Positions 44,922-56,300 of a stretch of 64,000 nucleotides of DNA are shown one piece after another. The DNA is from JAFEDN01 sp963832945 (lineage in GTDB: Bacteria > Pseudomonadota > Gammaproteobacteria > Coxiellales > Coxiellaceae). Below the pieces are notes generated by a model, which saw only the letters and a list, made by a program, of their open reading frames with translations, ran no database searches and had not been told where the DNA came from. The number at the start of each line of letters is the position of its first letter. Positions within the stretch are counted from its first letter, which is position 1. The position numbers were made by a program, and so were the translations under genes. The stretch covers positions 3,184-67,183 of the forward strand of contig CAWHVV010000019.1 in the NCBI GenBank assembly GCA_963832945.1. Reading direction: 5' to 3'.

Positions 44922-46295
44922 ATGACTAAAGCGAAAACCAAAATCGCCTATTTTTGCCGGGAATGTGGCAACGAGTTTCCCAAATGGCAGGGACAGTGTA
45001 CGGATTGTGGTGAATGGAACACATTAACCGAAGCTCCGGTTCCTAAAAAAAATTCGCCTGTGCGAGGACAAGGCGGATACGCGGGAGAAACAGCCAAAAT
45101 CACTCCACTGGCGGAGGTTTCCAGTCAGGATCAGCCTCGCCTCATTACCAGTCTGGCCGAGTTCGACCATGTGTTAGGGGGTGGGCTGGTTTCGGATTTG
45201 GTGGTCCTGATCGGTGGCGATCCGGGGGTGGGGAAATCCACTTTGTTATTACAAATTCTGGCGCAAATGCCTCCCGAGTACCGGCCATTATATGTCACTG
45301 GCGAAGAATCGCTGCAACAGGTGGCGCTGCGCGCGCGGCGCCTGGGTGTGGCGGCGGATCATCTGACTTTACTGACAGAGACCAACGTTGAAAAAATCCT
45401 GTCGCTGGCAGGGCCGCACCAACCGCGAGTGATGGTGATCGATTCCGTGCAGACCGTGTACACAGATGCCATCCCTTCTGCGCCCGGTGGTGTGAGTCAG
45501 GTTCGTGAAAGCACTGCGCAGTTAGTGCGTTTTGCCAAACAAAAAGGAATTGCATTATTTCTGATTGGCCATGTTACTAAAGAAGGCGCGATCGCCGGCC
45601 CGCGTGTTCTTGAGCACATGGTGGATACGGTATTATATTTTGAAAATCAGAATGACAGCCGTTTTCGCATTATCAGAGCGATCAAAAACCGTTTTGGCGC
45701 GGTCAACGAGCTGGGAGTCTTTGCGATGACTGACCAGGGACTTAAACAGGTCAGCAACCCATCCGCGATTTTTTTATCCCGTTACCAGACCCCGGTTGCG
45801 GGCAGTGTGGTTATGGTGACCTGGGAGGGTAGCCGGCCTTTACTGGTGGAGGTTCAGGCGTTAGTCGATACCAGTCACCTTGCCAATCCCCGGCGTTTAA
45901 CCCTGGGATTGGACCAAAACCGTTTATCGATGTTGCTGGCGGTTCTGCACCGCCATGGTGGTGTCGCGACGTATGATCAGGATGTGTTTATAAACGTGGT
46001 GGGTGGTTTGCGAGTCATGGAAACCGGTGCGGATTTAGCCTTAATTTTGGCGGTATTGTCGAGTTTACGCAATAAACCGTTGCCAGTGGATTTAATCGTA
46101 TTTGGTGAAATTGGTTTGGCGGGTGAAATTCGCCCGGTGCCGAGCGGCCAGGAGCGGTTAAAAGAGGCGGCAAAACACGGCTTTAAACGTGCCATTATTC
46201 CCAAAGCCAACGCTCCAAAAAACGATCCTCCCGGCATGACCGTGGTGGCGATAGAACGCCTGAATGAAATTTTTAGGACCCTTAGTAATATCTAA
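44922..46295 (+). CDS. radA: DNA repair protein RadA (Sms)
   Basis: 457 residues. N-terminal zinc finger CRECGNEFPKWQGQCTDCGEW, RecA-like ATPase with Walker A GGDPGVGKST and Walker B VMVIDSVQTV, the RadA-specific KNRFGAVNELGVF (KNRFG) and a C-terminal Lon-like domain (GEIGLAGEIRPVPSGQERLKEA). Drives branch migration in recombination. Start MTKAKTKIAYFCRECG matches the family start. Confidence 0.97.
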   Translation: MTKAKTKIAYFCRECGNEFPKWQGQCTDCGEWNTLTEAPVPKKNSPVRGQGGYAGETAKITPLAEVSSQDQPRLITSLAEFDHVLGGGLVSDLVVLIGGDPGVGKSTLLLQILAQMPPEYRPLYVTGEESLQQVALRARRLGVAADHLTLLTETNVEKILSLAGPHQPRVMVIDSVQTVYTDAIPSAPGGVSQVRESTAQLVRFAKQKGIALFLIGHVTKEGAIAGPRVLEHMVDTVLYFENQNDSRFRIIRAIKNRFGAVNELGVFAMTDQGLKQVSNPSAIFLSRYQTPVAGSVVMVTWEGSRPLLVEVQALVDTSHLANPRRLTLGLDQNRLSMLLAVLHRHGGVATYDQDVFINVVGGLRVMETGADLALILAVLSSLRNKPLPVDLIVFGEIGLAGEIRPVPSGQERLKEAAKHGFKRAIIPKANAPKNDPPGMTVVAIERLNEIFRTLSNI

Positions 46296-46299
46296 AGAG

Positions 46300-47280
46300 T
46301 CATCGTGACTGGCGCGAAAATTGCCGATAGACATCTTCGGCTAATAAAAAGTTGACTGTTGTGGTTGTGTGAATTCGGTCATAGAAAAAATATTCCGTTG
46401 AATTTTCACAAACAGCGCCGACAATATGCTGGTAATCATTTTTATAATTTTCATAACAGGGGACAGAGCCATATTGAAGATTATAATTATGGTTATCCAT
46501 TGAATAGGAATAGCCATTTATTTTAATTTGAGAAAAAATATTATTATCGAAATTAAAAATATCATAAATAAGAATTTTGTGATTATTTTTTAAATTTTTC
46601 TCTAAACGCCTGTTGAATATTAGAATAGATTTACTTAAATATTGTGTGTAATATCTGTCTGCGATATTAAGGGGAAAATATTTTTTTGAATTCAGGAACT
46701 GGATAAAAGGCACGTAAGTTAAATTTCTTATATTAAAAACAATAATGTGTTGAGCTCCACTTTGAATAAGCCGGTTAATTTGCACAGTTTCCTGGTTGGC
46801 CAGACGGGTAAAGAAAGTGTTTGGCCGGCTATGAAATAAAGCCGTATAATCATTAGTGCCTATAAACACAACGATAAGATCGTCAGGTGAAAAAACGCCA
46901 TATTTTTTTAAATAATTATCTATTTGTTGAGAAAGATTGGGAACTATATAAAATTTTGAAGGGTTGCCGTGAATTTTTTCCTTAACCGGCTGCATGATCC
47001 TGGCGCCGCCGTAGGCCATGTCTATGAATTTATTTTTATCCTTAGGGTCGATATCAAAATGTCCGGCGAAATATTCAGCCCAGGAAGGCCCGTTACTGAA
47101 ACGTCCCTGATAATATCGAACGGAGTTAGGTATCAAATGCTGGGTTATTTGATAAACATTTCCATTATCCGAATAGCTATCGCCAAAGATAATCAATTTT
47201 GGGTACTTGCCGGCAAACCCTGATGTTAAGATAAGCGATAATAAAGCTACCCAAATAAATTTAGATATCCTGTTTTTCAT
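46300..47280 (-). CDS. Secreted SGNH/GDSL-family lipase/esterase
   Basis: About 326 residues from ATG 47280 (TTG 47298 is the alternative). Signal peptide MKNRISKFIWVALLSLILTSGFAG. SGNH blocks: IIFGDSYSDNGN (catalytic Ser), MAYGGAR (Gly), VFIGTNDYT (Asn) and YDRIHTT (Asp/His). Such proteins in Legionella (PlaA, PlaC, PlaD) act as secreted lysophospholipases or acyltransferases, a likely role here by inference. Ends 5 bases from the radA stop, convergent. Confidence 0.85.
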   Translation of the reverse strand: MKNRISKFIWVALLSLILTSGFAGKYPKLIIFGDSYSDNGNVYQITQHLIPNSVRYYQGRFSNGPSWAEYFAGHFDIDPKDKNKFIDMAYGGARIMQPVKEKIHGNPSKFYIVPNLSQQIDNYLKKYGVFSPDDLIVVFIGTNDYTALFHSRPNTFFTRLANQETVQINRLIQSGAQHIIVFNIRNLTYVPFIQFLNSKKYFPLNIADRYYTQYLSKSILIFNRRLEKNLKNNHKILIYDIFNFDNNIFSQIKINGYSYSMDNHNYNLQYGSVPCYENYKNDYQHIVGAVCENSTEYFFYDRIHTTTTVNFLLAEDVYRQFSRQSR

Positions 47281-47355
47281 AGAGTCGATTCTGTTCAAGA
47301 TAGATTACACAAATTTTAGATCACTTCCGGCATTAAGTAAATTAAATTGACTGCC

Positions 47356-50300
47356 CTACAAATAATCACAAATTATTTTAGAAACAGAATGCAGATGATC
47401 ATCGCCGGATTTTGTGGTAGAGGATTTCTGAAACAGGCCGAATTGAGCCAGGAGCATAGATTTTATAGCGGTGTTATATTTTGGATTTGGTCTTAACGCC
47501 ACAAAGGGCCATAAAATGCGGCGTTTTGTTCGGTGGTATTCAATGCATAAGCTTTCCCCCTTTTGCTCCTCGGTACGATAGATTTCATTCCATTGTTTAT
47601 TTTTCTGCTGATAAATTCTAATCGTTTGTTTTTTGCAACGTGCAGCGATATCTATCATGGATGTATTTGTTAACGACCGCTGCGCATTGGCCTGAAAGGC
47701 AAACCAGGGTTTTTCATCGTTGAAGTCATCGCCAGAATATGTGCTGACATATTTTTGATAAACAGTTGGCTGGTTGCAATATTCATTCAGTAGCTGCTCT
47801 TTTTCCAGAATTTTTTGATTAAATTCTGAAAATAGCTGATAAGCCTCCTGATATATTTCGCAATTTTGCGCAATTGAAAAAAATTGCCGAAATTCGTTTA
47901 ATGTTAAGTGTTCTCCGTCAGTGTGTCCTAATAAATTATTCAAGTGAGTAATCTGTTCATTTATCTGTTCATGCGCATCGACGTAATCGTTTACAATAGT
48001 CTGTATTTCGCTGTTTGGGTTGACGTCAGGTAAAGCGAATTGTTTTAAGCTGGCAATAGTAGGGATTTCGATACTGTCAGCGTTCAGGGATTGAACATGA
48101 GATTTATGAAACTCTCGTGCGATATCAAAAAGATAAAATAATTTCATTAATGTGTTTGAACGTTTCTGGATGCTCTGTTCTTTATAATCGCGGATATTTA
48201 TTAACATTGCCCTAATCACCGCGGCGGTGCGGATTTCAGGAGCCAGTAGTTGCCGATGAATGCTTTCCAATTGTGGGTTCAGTGCGAACTCGATTAATTT
48301 ATCCCGAGAAAGATCAATGGCGACGTCAAAACTATTCTGGATCTTCTGTTGATTTTTCCGTTCTTCAACGATAAATTCAGGGTGTGAAAAATCGATTACC
48401 GTTGATTCAGGAGTAAGAAGCCTGTAGGTTTGCAAGATATCAATTGCCTGAGAAAACCGCCAATTTATTAGCGGCCAATCCAGCCATGAAACTACCTGCT
48501 GCAATATTTGGCCGCTCATTCGTGGCAGGACGATTATTGGCGCCAGTTTTATAAGGCATGTGGTGACACCCAGCAATAACTGCCATTGCGCCGACCACAA
48601 CTTATAGTGGTTACGCTGAATTGATTTTTGAACGCTGGCGAATTGAATGGCATACTGAGGTTCCTGCCATATTGCAGGATAAGTACATTGCCAGAGACCC
48701 GTATTATTATTTAGTAAAGTTTCCAAAGCCTGTAATGTTTTCCCGGCAGCCTGGCTGTTATCGAGATAGAGATGTTCTAACCTGGACGCAATGGATTGAT
48801 CGGAAATTAAGGCAGCAATATCATAATCATTGATAAGAGTATGAGACAATCGCAGAGCGTTTTTCCAATGATGTGAGGAAAAAGATACCGGAACCTTAAA
48901 CCGTCCCCATGCTTTTAATAATCGATTTACAATCTTCGCATGACCTTCGACAGCGGCGATAAACAGGGCTTTATCGCCGCTGTAAGCAAAAGATTGAGGA
49001 TATCGATGTAATATTTCGAGCACTAACCGTTCATGCCCCAGTTGTGCGGCCTGCATTAAAATCGTTTTCTCATTTTCATCTAATTGATTGATACTAAATC
49101 CGGCATGGTCAATCAAATACCATGCGCTTTGGCACTGGTTTACGGCGACTGCTAATTGTAGCGGATTTTGTCCATTCACAGTTTTAACGTATAAGTCAGC
49201 GCCCCGGCGATGAAACCATTCTAATAAATTCACCTGTCCATAGCGAACGGCGGTCAGAAGAGGAGTGTCTCCTTGGGCGTCGATTTTATTGATTAACGCA
49301 TTCTCGCCTAACAAAGCGATTATGGTTTTTAAATCTCCATAACGAGTAGCGATACCAATATCCGAATTTAACAGGGACTCAGTTACTTCAGGAACCATTT
49401 TTACGGTGGTGGAGTTGCCTTTAATTTCTTGGTGAGGATATAAATATGATTCGGCAATCAACCACTGTATGACTTCATCTCTATTATTATATTTTGCTAT
49501 GGCAAATGCTGTATCACCGTATGCGTCGACCAGAGAAAGATTGGCTTCCAGGGCGTCCAATAGTTTAAGAGCTTCCAGATGGCCATAACAGGCGGCTAGC
49601 ATAGCCGGCGTAGTTCCTATAGTATCCATTTGATCAACCGCTAACCCGAATATGCATACCAACGGGGCAAACCACTTAATGCGATTAAATTCGGCAGCAA
49701 CGTGGAGAAGAGAATATCCGAAGTAATTGGTTTTTTTGAGTAAAGAAGGATCACTATTGTTTAGACAGAAATCGATCGTCGAATCTTCACTTTGCATCAA
49801 TGCCAGATGGGCTATTGTGTTGTTATTTTTATCCGTATGTTCCCACAGATTTTGTTGCGGATAAGCGGAAAGTAAGCGCTGCATCCCATCTACTTTGCCG
49901 TAATAAGCAGCCTCAAGAAAAGGAGTTCGACCACAAAAATTTTTTATATGTGTTGGATCTACTCCTTTTTGTAAGGCGAGTTTTAATACGGAAATTTGAT
50001 TGCTCTGTACTGCCAAATGAAATGCGGTATTACCGTCACTATCTTGCTGTTCCCATAGTTTTTCTTCTTTAAAAGCATCGAGCATGCGTTTCATCAAATC
50101 CGGCCGGTTTCTAAACGCAGCTTCCAGAAATGGAGTACGTCCATGAACATTTTTGATGTTTATTGATGCGGCGCCTTCTTTTAATGCCATTTCAAAAACG
50201 AACTCGTTGTTTTCCCACAAACCCTTATGAAAGGCAGTGTTTTCATATTTATCCTGCTGGGTCCAAAGTTTTTCATCAGGAAAAGTGTCCAGCATGAATC

Positions 50301-53300
50301 GCATCCATTGCGTTTGACCTAAGAAAGAAGCCAAAAAAAATGGTGTATAGCCAAGAATTCTATCTTTAATTTGTATTGGCATGTCACGTTGTTGACATGC
50401 AAATTCTAAAACGGAGTTACAATCAAGCCACATGGCTAGATGAACGGCAGTTTTTCCTGACTCGTCTTGCTGATGCCAGAGTTTTTCCTCAGGGAAAGCG
50501 GTAAGTAAGCGCTGCATCCAGTTCACATTGTTTGCCAAGGCAGCGTATAGAAATGGTGTAAGGTCATGAGTTTTATCTTTCTCATGTATCAGTATAGATC
50601 GTTTTTGAGCTACAAATTTTAAAATAGAATCGTGATCTTGCCGTAATGCCAGTTGAATGACGTTATTTCCATCTCCATCCTGCTGCTCCCAGAGCTTTCC
50701 GTACGGAAAAGTGTCGAGCATAAGCTGCATCCAATTCACTCGTCCATAATATGCGGCCTCCAAAAAAGGGGTGCGACCAAAAGAGTTTTTGATATGTATT
50801 GGAATCGGCCCCTGTTGAGATGCGAGTTCTAAAACGGAAAGATTATTTTCTGCCAATGCCTGATGAAAGGCAGTGTTGCCATCATTATCTTGATGCTCCC
50901 AGAGTCTTTCTTCTGGAAAAGTGTTTAGTAAGTGCTGCATCCAATTTACGTTCCTACAATGAGCAAGGTATAAAAACGGTGTACGCCCCTTGGAATCTCT
51001 AGCCTGTGTAAGGGAGGTGCGATGTTGAAGAGCTAATTCTAAAACGGAATCATAATTTCGTTTCAGAGCCAGATGGAAGGCTGTATCCCCATCTTTATTT
51101 TGCTGCGCCCAAAGTTTTTCTTCCGGATAAGCTTTGAGTAGTTTTTCCATGAATTGGACTTTGCCAAGGGTAGCTGCTTCGAGGAATGGCGTGTTGCCCA
51201 GATAGATTTCGGCAATTTGTATAGAGATGGCGTGTTGTTGACAGGCTAATTCCAAAACTGAATCGTAATTGTACTGCACTGCCAAATGAAGTGCAGTATC
51301 CCCATTTTTATTTTGATGTCTCCAAAGTTTTTCCTCCGAATAAACCTCGAGTAGTTTCTGCATGAATTGGACGTTGTCACGGTAAGCTGCTTCGAGGAAC
51401 GGCGTGTTACCCAAATAGCCTGAGGCAACCTGTATAGGAATCGGGGTTGTCCACTTCTGACTGCTGGGTTCTTTTAACTTATCTTCAATCTTTTTAATCA
51501 TTCCGTCCGTTGTCTCAAGTTCTTTTTCTAACTTACTATGCCGTTGACGGCCATCTAATTTTCTTGTTAGATCGTCTCGATACGCAATCAGTATAGGTAG
51601 TTGCTCCACTGATTTCGGATCTTCAGTAGAAGTGGATAACCCTGGTATAGGAATGGTGCGATGTTGACGGGCCAGTTCTAAAACCGAATCGTGATTTTTG
51701 TCTAGTGCCAGATAAAGTGCGGTCTTTCCATATATATTTCGTTGTGCCCAAAGTTTTTCTTCCGGATAAGCATTGAGTAATTTCTCCATGAATTGAGCGT
51801 TGCCACGATAAGCTGCTTCGAGAAACGGCGTGTTACCTATATTGCCAGTGGCAAACTGTATAGGAATGGCGCGATGTTGACAGGCTAGTTCTAAAACCGA
51901 ATCGTGATTTTTGTCTAGTGCCAGATAAAATGCGGTCTTTCCATCTTTGTTTTTTTGTGCCCAAAGTTTTTCTTCCGGATAAGCTTTAAGTAGTTGCTGC
52001 ATGAATTGAGCGTTGCCACGATAAGCAGCTTCAAGAAATGGCGTGTTGCCCAGATCGCCTGAGGCAATTTGTATAAAAATGGCGCGATGCTGACAGGCCA
52101 GTTCTAAAACCGAATCGTGATTGTTTTCTTGTGCCAGATGAAATGCGCTCTTTCCATATTTATTTTGTTGTATCCAAAGTTTTTCTTCCGGATAAGCTTC
52201 AAGTAGTTTCTGCATGAATTGAACTTTTCCACCGTAAGCTGCTTCCAGGAACGGTGTGTTGCCCATATTATCTTCTGTCATTAGTATTGAAATGGTGTGT
52301 TGTTGACAGGCCAGTTCTAAAACAGAATCATGATTCTTTTCCACTGCCAGATGAAGTGCGGTCTTTCCATATTTATTTTGCTGTGCCCAAAGTTTTTCTT
52401 GCGAATAATCTTTGAGTAGTTTCTGCATGAATTGGGTGTCGCCACAGTAAGCCGCTTCAAGAAATGGTGTGTTGTCCAGATCGCCTGAAGCAACATGTAT
52501 AGGAATGGCTCGATGCTTAAAGAGCAGTTCTAAAACAGCATCGTGTTTTTTTTCCACTGCCAGATGAAAGGCGGTCTTTCCACTTTTATTTTGTTGCATC
52601 CAAAGCTTTTCTTTCGGAAAAGCTTCGAGTAGCTTCTGCATGAATTGAATTTTGCCTAGAGAAGCGGCTTCCAGAAACGGCGTGTTACCCGTATGGGCTG
52701 TGGCAATTTGTATAGAAATGACGCGTTGTTGACAGGCCAGTTCTAAAACGGAATCTTGATTTTTTTGTATTGCCAGATGAAGGGCGGTCTCCCCGTATTT
52801 GTTTTGTTGCCCCCAAAGTTTTGCTTCTTGGAAAGCTTCGAGTAGTCTATGCATGAATTTTATTTTGCCTTGATAAGCAGCTTCCAGAAAGGGCGTGTTG
52901 TCCCTACGGCCTGTAACCATATTTATTGAAATGATAAGTTGTTGAAAGATTAATTCTAAAACGGGATCGTGATTGTTCTCCAGTGCCAGATGAAGGGCGG
53001 TGTCATGATATGCATTTTTTTGTGCCCAAAGATTTTCTTTTGGGAAAGCTTCGAGTAGCCTCCGCATAAATTTAACATTGCCATGGTAAGCTGCATTTAG
53101 GAAAGGAGTCATACTATCATATCCAGCAAGGTTTATTGAAATTGCTTGTTGTTGACAGGCTAGCTCTAAAACGGAATCACGATTATAGATCACCGCGAGA
53201 TGAAGGGCGGTTTGTCCATTCTTCTGTTGTGTCCAAAGTTTTTCCTCCGGAAATGCTTCGAGCAATTTTTTCATGAACTTCACCTCGCCGCAAGTAGCAA

Positions 53301-56300
53301 TGAGTAGAAATGGCGTATGACCCGCATTATTTGCAATTTGTATTGAGATAGCACGTTGTTGACAGATGAATTCCAGGAGCGAATCGCGTTCCTCTATGAT
53401 CGCTAAATGCATCGCTGTATTGCCGGATTTATCTTGCTGTGCCCAAATATTTTTATCCGGGAATAGCGTCGCGGACAGAAGTTTGAGTTCATTTATATAG
53501 CCTTCCTGTGCCAAATATAAAAAAAGCTCCCTGGCATGTTTATCTTTCTCGTCTATTGGTAATATCTGAGATTCTTCTTTAGATTCATTAAAAATTTTAA
53601 GCTTTGGTAGATTAAAAGCGGCCTCAGAAAAAGCTGGTTTCCACCCCAAAAAATCATTTGATGAGACGCATAAATAAGCAATCAGCAATTTGATTTTATC
53701 GGTTGGTTCAGGAAGTCTTTTTAAAATACTATTTTCAGGAAGTAGTTTTAAATATTTGTCTAGCCAATAATGAGCCTGTGGTGCGTCGATAAGCCCGTAT
53801 GCCTGTGATCTAAACAGAATCGCTAATTTCAGCATAAACCACGCGCGCTGAAACTGCGGCAGAAGCTGTTGATCTTCAAATGCCGGAATCCCCCAGTCCG
53901 ATTGCCAGCCCGAAGCGCGGCCGGTTAGTTGAAGCTGGTTTAACGCCGCAGCTCCGGTTAAGTCCAGGCGGCGCAGGATATCGCTGTTAATAGATACCGT
54001 GTGTAGACGCGGACAATCCGAAGCGTAAAGGGATTCCAGCTTCGGCGCTATCAATGAAATGCTTTCAAGGTGTCGGCAGCCTTTGAGATCTAAACGTCGC
54101 AATAGCGGCCAATATAAAGCTTCAGGGAAAAAACCCAGTAAACCGCTTCGTTCCACACGAATGATGCTGACATTGTTGAGTGTTAAATCGGCTAACGCCA
54201 TACATCGTTCAGACAGACCGACCAATAGAGGATCCCTGACGCCGCTACAGTTTTTGATGGAAAGCCGCTGTAAATTAACGTTTTCCAGAAAAATCTGGTT
54301 CCAGTTCCACCGGCTTAGGCCGCGCACTTCTGAAATATCCAAGGCTTCGTAATCCTGTCCGTACAAACTTTGAAAGATGGCGGAATGATCTTCTTTGGCT
54401 ATTCGTGCAAATGGAACTACCTTGAGAATTTCCGCGCGATGCGCAGGCAATAAAACTTCTTTGTTAAATAATTCGATTAATTTCACAGGAGAAACCGATC
54501 CGGTTTGAATTTCGGCTTTTTTTTGCTCCAGTGGTTTTTTTTCTTCAAGGCGCCGGCGCAATTGTTTCAGCGCTTCATCAGGGTGATACGCTTTTTGATT
54601 TCTGATCTGCTCGAGCAGGCTCTCTTCTCCCGATAACCCTTCCATGCGCTCTAAAATATCCCGTCCGCTGAGAGAAGAAGGCAGGCGCTGGCTGCGAATT
54701 TTTTTGAGTTCGTCCGTTAAATATTTGAAACGCCCGATCGGTGAGCGCTTTTTAAAACCATGCTCATGCAACGGTAGATAACGGCGTCCGATTAAGGGAT
54801 GTATCTGCCTCAGGCATTCCAGATGCGTCATCGAGGATTGCTCCCGATCCAGCAAAAAACGTCGCAGCCGTTCGCCGGTTTGATATAAGCGGTTCATGGT
54901 CTGTGAACCAAATATTGGGCGGATATAGCTAAATTGTTCGCAACTGCCTTCCAGAAAATAATTTTGGTCTTTCGCTAATAACGATTGATGGCGTTGGTCC
55001 CATTGCGCCAGATCTTCCAGCCACGTTTGAATGAGAGCGGCAAGGTCCATCGCCAGGTAAGCGTCGATAGCCTGCTGGTCCAAAGGCGCCTGCATCTGGT
55101 CCAGGCAATAAAGTATCGTTTTTACCTGCAATAATTGCTGTGCGTTGGGGTCTGCGGGAATGGGAGATTTGTTTTCAGTGCAAACGTCCCTGAAAGCGCT
55201 GTCGCCACTGAGCCACCCGGAAAGAAACGGCCGTACGAAATGATGGTCGTTATCAATGCCAATGAGGCGGTATTGTCCGCCGGATGTCTGAATGACCACA
55301 AAATTATGCGGCGTGCCATCTTCGGGGTGTATCAATAACGATAAAAAGAACCACTGGGTAAAATGAAAAGGATCGAGCCGGGCCTGCATCGAAGGCGGGT
55401 TCGTCGCCGTTGACCTGTTTTCTGCTAATAAAGCCGTTTCAAAATGATGGCCGGCGAGAGTTTCCGCTTGCGTAATGGCTTCGCTGACTAAAACTGGATA
55501 GGCATGAGGATGTTGAGAGAGAGGAGTTTTTTTATAATCAGTGAACATCAGCGTGATCAATTGCGAATTCGCAGTCGCTTCTCCCATGCATCGTTGTGAA
55601 AGCGCGTGTACGGCATATTCGATACCCGGTAATTCCGGGAGCGGTTTAATATAAAAATCCGGAGAATATTTATTCGGATAGGCAATCACCGGACGCCGTC
55701 CGGGAAGACCGGATGTGGCGCGCCAGTTGCCGCTGCTGTCGATTAATTTTTCGGCAACAGTGGCTTTTACTAACTGCCGGGTTGTCGGCGCGATGGATTT
55801 TTTCTCGTCGCCAAAAAGCAGGGCGGGTAATACATTTGCCCACATTAATGGTATTTTTTTCTGTTGATAATGAACTATCTCGGCGAGCAAATCCTCCGGA
55901 GAATCGGCGATCAGCCAATGCGCCGCCAGGCCTTTACGCCAGCGCAACTCTTCATCTATCCGCCACCAGCGCGTGCCGTCCGGTAAAGGTGTGTCGCCGA
56001 CAGCTTTTATGATGGCAAGATATTGCGTTAAAGATAATCCCGCGGTCTTGAGTTGAGCGCACAGCCGGTCGTAATAATATTTTGTAAATTCCCTAGTTTT
56101 TAATGAGGAAATCTGCCAGATGTCGATAATCTTTCGGTATGCCTGCTGGTAAATGATGAGACTGGTTATTTGTGCCGAACACAGAAAGTCGATGACGCGA
56201 TCAATCCGCGCTTCATCCAGGCTTTTGGCTTCTAACCAGACCGGTAAATTTTCGTTCCAGTAGGCGGCGAAAGGATCGGCTGGCCATTCATGTCGGCTCA

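Noticed and set aside
47356..48300. OTU deubiquitinase at the giant protein's C-terminus
   Set aside because: SMIDIAARCKKQTIRIYQQK resembles part of an OTU domain, but no catalytic Asp-x-x-Cys or His motif is visible. Too weak to call.
49750..53450. CRISPR-like regular spacing of ~200 bp repeats
   Set aside because: The repeats are protein-coding ankyrin modules in one frame, with no short conserved direct repeat and no cas genes.
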